Of a DNA stretch of 64,000 nucleotides, positions 60,761 through 64,000 are shown piece after piece; position 1 is the first letter of the stretch; every line of letters begins with the position of its first letter. The stretch covers positions 62,001 through 126,000 of the forward strand of contig CADAPC010000001.1 in NCBI GenBank assembly GCA_902789725.1. Direction: 5' to 3'. Below the pieces are notes generated by a model. The model ran no database searches, was not told the origin of the DNA, and was given only the letters and a program-made list of their open reading frames with translations. Both the position numbers and the translations under genes were made by a program. This DNA comes from an uncultured Bacteroidales bacterium (GTDB taxonomy: Bacteria > Bacteroidota > Bacteroidia > Bacteroidales > Bacteroidaceae).

Positions 60761-61098
60761 GTTGGGGTGAAGACGATGCGGCGAGTGCGGATGATGTCGC
60801 TCTTCACCTTGTTCACGTCGGCCACCGACTGTGCGGAGAGTCCGAAGCGCATGGTGCCCAGACCTGGCAGTGCTACGGAGTGGCCTTCGGTGGCCCAGGC
60901 CTTGATCACCTCGCCGGCTGCGTCCCAGCAGGTCTGCATCACCCCCTGCGAAACGCCCGAACGGAGAGCTGCCTCGCGAATCACTTTCTCCTGCCCCAGT
61001 GCGGAGTACATTTCGGGCAGCATGACGTAGCGGTACTCACCCTCGTCCGTCTTGCTGAATTTGAGCTTGCGCTCCACTGTTTTGATTTTAATTGCCAT
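60751..61098 (-). CDS. HU-HIG family DNA-binding protein (truncated by frameshift)
   Basis: 115 aa as read. The Bacteroidetes HU/IHF-like HU-HIG fold: IKTVERKLKFSKTDEGEYRYVMLPEMYSALGQEKVIREAALRSGVSQGVMQTCWDAAGEVIKAWATEGHSVALPGLGTMRFGLSAQSV. These are nucleoid-type proteins, often beside capsule clusters. The frame ends in FTPTWT and a stop where relatives continue FTPNVDLK. Either a real frameshift or a sequence error in a short G/C run. The DNA-binding domain is complete, so a working protein is still possible. Likely promoter at 61290-61323. Confidence 0.85.
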   Translation of the reverse strand: MAIKIKTVERKLKFSKTDEGEYRYVMLPEMYSALGQEKVIREAALRSGVSQGVMQTCWDAAGEVIKAWATEGHSVALPGLGTMRFGLSAQSVADVNKVKSDIIRTRRIVFTPTWT

Positions 61099-61508
61099 AG
61101 TTGTGTTTGTGTTTTTTTATTTGTGTTGTGGTTATTCCTCTTGCCGCCATCTGCACTGGGTGGCTGCGTCACGCTGGTTTTGTCTCCGGAAATCGACCCT
61201 TTTTGCAGCGAAGCCGTGCGTTTTTTGTTGGGCGCGCTTCCAGCAATTGCTGCGAAGCTTTGGTACAAAAGTTCTTTTCTTTTGACATTGCAAATGTTAC
61301 GGCTTTTTTCCCGTTCCACCAAATTTTCGGGGTGCGTAAGGGCCGATTTTCAGCAGAGACCGTTTTGAGGCTTTTCGGGAGGGTGAAAAGCGCCCCTTTT
61401 GGGGGTGTTTGCTCTGACAGATGGCAGATGAAAGTTATTCGAAAGTGAAATACCGCAAACCATCATCATGATCTTTTTACTCTTTTTACTCTTTAATCTT
61501 TCAACTTT
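61099..61508. other. Gene-free region between HU-HIG and the glycan cluster
   Basis: Apart from the HU-HIG promoter, no gene is evident. It has compositional patches, and near 61473-61500 a short TTTTTACTC repeat. The sequence looks like a decayed remnant of the usual HU/smalltalk/amidase locus. Confidence 0.5.
61290..61323 (-). promoter_or_regulatory. Likely promoter of the HU-HIG/smalltalk transcript
   Basis: Minus strand -33 TTTG (61320-61323), 20-bp spacer, then TAACATTTGC (61290-61299), one base longer than the -7 consensus. It would give a leader of about 185 nt. Confidence 0.45.
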
Positions 61509-61544
61509 ATGGAACTAATTCTTAAACGTATTGCAAAAAGGGAC
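61509..61544 (+). pseudogene. Possible remnant of a DUF5675 gene start
   Basis: ATG at 61509 reads MELILKRIAKRD, which matches the conserved N-terminus of DUF5675 proteins as I remember it (M-x-L-x-LKRIAKR-x-TYTIG). After 12 codons the similarity stops; the frame then runs on into the next gene in a different frame and is not protein-like. DUF5675 genes are frequent neighbours of HU/smalltalk genes, which supports the reading. Confidence 0.35.
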
Positions 61545-61601
61545 AAAATACGCCTGATTTTAGCCTCACAGACAGGTTTTCGCTATGAAAAACACTGGAG
61601 T

Positions 61602-61636
61602 TTTGATGTTATTCAAATTATAATGAGTATATTTGC
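61602..61636 (+). promoter_or_regulatory. Promoter of the glycan cluster
   Basis: -33 TTTG (61602-61605), 22-bp spacer, -7 TATATTTGC (61628-61636), 45 nt before the glycosyltransferase ATG at 61681. Confidence 0.7.
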
Positions 61637-61680
61637 AATGATTTTTCTGGTAAACAAATGTCAATTTGCTGATAGAAGAC

Positions 61681-62856
61681 ATGAAGGTAGCTTACATTCT
61701 CAGTGCCACAGTGCCCAATGGTGGAGCCACCAAGGCGTTTGCGAACTTGCTGGAGGAGCTGGAGGCTCGCAACGTGCACCCGTTTGTGGTGGTGCCCGAT
61801 GGCGGCGGAATAGCCCAGGATTTGGCGAAACGGAATGTGCCGCTGTTGGTGTGCACGTACCGTCCGTCGAGTTATCCGCATGCACGCACGCTGAAGGAGA
61901 AACTGCTCTTTCTGCCAAGGCTGTTGGTGCGGCTTCTCGTCAATGCCAAGGCGAGCAGGCAGGTGGAGGCTTTCCTGCAGAGGCATGAGATTGAGCTGGT
62001 GCACACCAATTCGGGCACCATACGTATTGGCTTTGATGCAGCGCAGCGAGTGGGCCTGCCACATGTTTACCACATACGCGAGTATGGCGCACTGGATTTC
62101 GGCATCCGCTATTTCCCCACGAAGAAGGTCTTCCTGAGGCAGCTGGAGGCGAAGGAGAGTTACAGCATCTGCATTACGAAGGATGTGCAGCGGTACTTTC
62201 ATCAGCAGAAGAACAGCTCGTCGAAAGTGATCTACGACGGTGTGTTTCCAGCCATGCCCACGATGCCCTCGGCCGAAAGGAAAAACTATTTTCTCTATGC
62301 AGGTCGCATTCAGCCAGCCAAGGGATTGGACCAGTTGCTGAAAGCTTACGAGCTGTATGTGCAGCGCGCTGAACAGCCTTTGCTGCTGAAGGTGGCTGGC
62401 AGCCGCACTAACTCCCCTTACTGCCAGGAGCAGTTCGACTTTGTTGCTGCCCACCACTTGGAGGACAGGGTGGAGTTTTTGGGCGAATGTGATGACATAG
62501 CAGGGATAATGCGCCAGGCGCGTGCGCTCATTATCCCTTCGCCCAATGAGGGCTTTGGCTTCTGCATGCCTGAGGCGATGCAGCAGGGGTGCTTGTGCAT
62601 TGGCCGAAACACAGGAGGCACGAAGGAACAGCTGGACAATGCCGTGGAGCTGACGGGCAAGGAGATAGGCTTGCGCTATGAGACTGTGGAGGAGCTGGCC
62701 GAGCTGCTCTGCAAAGTGGGAAGCGGCCAAGTGAGTGGGGAAGATGCCTGCAGGCAGCGGGCTTTCAGCGTGGTGAATCAGCTCTATTCGCGCCATGTGC
62801 ATGCAAAGAAAGTATATGAATTTTATGAAGAAATACTCAGTAAGAAGCGTTGTTGA
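61681..62856 (+). CDS. Glycosyltransferase family 4 (GT-B) protein
   Basis: 391 aa from the ATG at 61681 (MKVAYILSATVPNGGATKAFANLL); five upstream codons are open but upstream of the first beta strand. Rossmann-like N-domain with the acceptor loop GGATKAF, and C-domain with FLYAGRIQPAKGLDQLL and the E-x7-E motif EGFGFCMPE (donor binding). It transfers a sugar from a nucleotide donor during capsule, exopolysaccharide or O-antigen assembly in the cytoplasm. First gene of a cluster with an acyltransferase that overlaps its 3' end and a WbsX gene. Confidence 0.92.
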   Translation: MKVAYILSATVPNGGATKAFANLLEELEARNVHPFVVVPDGGGIAQDLAKRNVPLLVCTYRPSSYPHARTLKEKLLFLPRLLVRLLVNAKASRQVEAFLQRHEIELVHTNSGTIRIGFDAAQRVGLPHVYHIREYGALDFGIRYFPTKKVFLRQLEAKESYSICITKDVQRYFHQQKNSSSKVIYDGVFPAMPTMPSAERKNYFLYAGRIQPAKGLDQLLKAYELYVQRAEQPLLLKVAGSRTNSPYCQEQFDFVAAHHLEDRVEFLGECDDIAGIMRQARALIIPSPNEGFGFCMPEAMQQGCLCIGRNTGGTKEQLDNAVELTGKEIGLRYETVEELAELLCKVGSGQVSGEDACRQRAFSVVNQLYSRHVHAKKVYEFYEEILSKKRC

Positions 62857-63403
62857 AGCACTCATAGACCTTGTCTATACGTTGCCCTACAGGGGCTGCT
62901 TTGCCCACATAGGCAAAAGGAGTCGGCTGGGCTTTAGGGCAATGTCGCTGATTGGGCTGAAACACATATCCATTGGCGAGAGAACCTTTATTGGTGCAGG
63001 AGTGCAGTTGTCGGCCTGGGAATGCTATCACGGCAAGCATTATTCGCCCTCGGTGCAGATAGGGAACCGGTGTCGCATTCGCGAGAACTGTCACATCACA
63101 GCCGTGAACAGCATCACGATTGGGAATGGGGTGCTGACAGGCACGAACGTGCTCATCACCGACAATTCGCATGGCGAGAGCACGCGCGAGCAGATGGCTC
63201 TCTCGCCTGTGGACCGTCCGCTTTTCAGCAAGGGGCCAGTGCGGGTGGGCAACAATGTGTGGCTGGGCAACAACGTGTGCGTGATGCCAGGGGTGACCAT
63301 TGGCGACGGTGTGGTGGTGGGGGCAAACAGTGTGGTGACGCACGACCTTCCGGCCTACTGTGTTGCGGCGGGCATTCCTGCCAGGGTGATTAAGCAGTTG
63401 TAG
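62825..63403 (+). CDS. Hexapeptide-repeat O-acyltransferase (WbbJ/NeuD-like)
   Basis: 192 aa from the ATG at 62825 (MKKYSVRSVVEALIDL); an ATG at 62816 is an alternative. Either start lies inside the preceding glycosyltransferase gene, an overlap of about 30-40 nt that implies translational coupling. A helical start is followed by left-handed beta-helix repeats (ISIGERTFIGAGVQL, VQIGNRCRIRENCHITAVNSITIGNGVLTG), the catalytic His in LITDNSHG, and the NNVWLGNNVCVMPGVTIGDGVVVGANSVV coil. It should acetylate a sugar in the glycan made by this cluster. Confidence 0.92.
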   Translation: MKKYSVRSVVEALIDLVYTLPYRGCFAHIGKRSRLGFRAMSLIGLKHISIGERTFIGAGVQLSAWECYHGKHYSPSVQIGNRCRIRENCHITAVNSITIGNGVLTGTNVLITDNSHGESTREQMALSPVDRPLFSKGPVRVGNNVWLGNNVCVMPGVTIGDGVVVGANSVVTHDLPAYCVAAGIPARVIKQL

Positions 63404-63449
63404 ATGAGCAGGTGTTGCAGTGTATTAGATTCTCAATTTAGTAAAGAAG

Positions 63450-64000
63450 ATGAAAGCAAGAGTGATAGCATATTATTTGCCTCAGTTCCACCCCATTCCT
63501 GAGAATGATGCGGTGTGGGGAAAGGGCTTTACGGAGTGGACAAATGTGGCTGGGGCAAAGCCTCTCTTCAAGGGGCATTATCAGCCACGAATCCCTGCCG
63601 ATTTAGGTTTTTACGATTTGCGCTTGCCCGAAGTGCGTGAGCAACAGGCTGAGCTGGCTCGCGAGGCTGGGGTGGAGGGCTTCTGCTATTGGCACTACTG
63701 GTTGGGCAATGGGCGCATGTTGCTTCAGCGCCCTTTTGAGGAGGTGCTGAAGAGCGGCAAACCCGACTTCCCCTTCTGTCTGGCTTGGGCTAACCATGAC
63801 TGGACCACGAAAACGTGGAACCAGGGGAAGGGGGTGGTGAGAACGGCTGACACCACTTACATAGCCAAACAGGAGTATCCGGGCAAGGAGGACTACGTGC
63901 GCCACTTCAACTATGTGCTCCCTGCCTTCCGCGACCATCGATACATCAGGGTGGATGGGAAGCCGCTGTTTCTGATTTATGATGCCTACCACTTTGTGGA
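63450..64000 (+). CDS. WbsX-family glycan protein, N-terminal part (cut by window end)
   Basis: The ATG at 63450 opens a frame that runs off the window (about 183 codons seen). MKARVIAYYLPQFHPIPENDAVWGKGFTEWTNV and EGFCYWHYWLGNGRMLLQRPFEEVL, then FPFCLAWANHDWTTKTW, are the hallmark segments of WbsX (PF14307), a TIM-barrel-like family called glycosyltransferase or glycosyl hydrolase 99-like and found in O-antigen and capsule clusters. No signal peptide. It follows the acyltransferase gene by 46 bp in the same operon. Confidence 0.93.
   Translation, partial: MKARVIAYYLPQFHPIPENDAVWGKGFTEWTNVAGAKPLFKGHYQPRIPADLGFYDLRLPEVREQQAELAREAGVEGFCYWHYWLGNGRMLLQRPFEEVLKSGKPDFPFCLAWANHDWTTKTWNQGKGVVRTADTTYIAKQEYPGKEDYVRHFNYVLPAFRDHRYIRVDGKPLFLIYDAYHFV

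Noticed and set aside
60314..61030. 238-codon plus-strand frame across the smalltalk/HU-HIG genes
   Set aside because: Antisense shadow of two recognised minus-strand genes; low-complexity, no domain.
61509..61988. 159-codon frame upstream of and overlapping the glycosyltransferase gene
   Set aside because: Only the first 12 codons look protein-like (DUF5675 start). The rest is non-coding sequence and then the wrong frame of the glycosyltransferase.
61618..62865. 415-codon open frame antisense to the glycosyltransferase gene
   Set aside because: No family features; the plus-strand frame has the E-x7-E motif and overlaps the acyltransferase gene in the usual way.

Overview
The window is a chromosomal segment of a Bacteroidales bacterium, most likely a Prevotella-like member of the Prevotellaceae. 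Reasons: nearly every likely promoter carries the Bacteroidetes -7 box TAnnTTTG(C), usually without Shine-Dalgarno sites; several Bacteroidales-restricted families are present (DUF3256, DUF1573, the HU-HIG DNA-binding protein, the 'smalltalk' microprotein, OMP_b-brl_3 barrels, the WbsX glycan family); and the housekeeping genes have Bacteroidales architecture. I do not assign a species.

Layout. 1-8.4 kb (minus): PpiD-like periplasmic foldase; a MacA/MacB/TolC-type tripartite ABC exporter operon ending in a DUF3256 gene; the RNase P RNA gene. 8.4-14.3 kb: GH43 enzyme with a helically phased palindrome array upstream, a 54-aa microprotein, two identical tRNA-Asp genes with promoter and terminator, a candidate small RNA, and grpE-dnaJ. 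14.3-25.3 kb: pectate lyase (PL1), yidC with two MFS/POT transporters, a DUF1573 protein and a GH127 beta-L-arabinofuranosidase. 25.5-34.1 kb: a Trp/Tyr-rich repeat protein with an OmpP1/FadL-like porin, then an acetyltransferase / amidohydrolase / aldo-keto reductase group facing an AraC regulator, and a TPR protein. 34-46.4 kb: gyrA, a PBP1A-kdsB operon, a carboxymuconolactone-decarboxylase protein, a Cof-type HAD phosphatase, a UvrD/PcrA helicase and nspC. 46.5-53.6 kb: a glycine-tailed outer-membrane barrel, luxS, a lipoprotein-PL11 rhamnogalacturonan lyase pair and an AraC regulator. 53.8-59.7 kb: an RND efflux operon (adaptor, pump, TolC) divergent from that regulator. 59.8-64 kb: a DUF2752 protein, a smalltalk/HU-HIG locus with an apparent frameshift, and the start of a surface-glycan cluster (glycosyltransferase, acyltransferase, WbsX) cut by the window end.

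How it fits together. Four genes for pectin and rhamnogalacturonan/arabinan side chains (PL1, PL11, GH43, GH127) are scattered and none sits beside susC/susD, so pectin use here looks like a dispersed regulon rather than one classical PUL. Two export machines, a foldase, YidC, PBP1A, KdsB and several barrels make this an envelope-rich region. The strongest unexplained signals are short repeat arrays with 11-bp or 22-bp periods in gene-free DNA, an orphan terminator-bearing small RNA candidate, and unannotated microproteins.

Limits: everything was read by eye; no alignment, profile search or folding program was run. Family names come from motif recognition, and residue positions given as 'near' are approximate.
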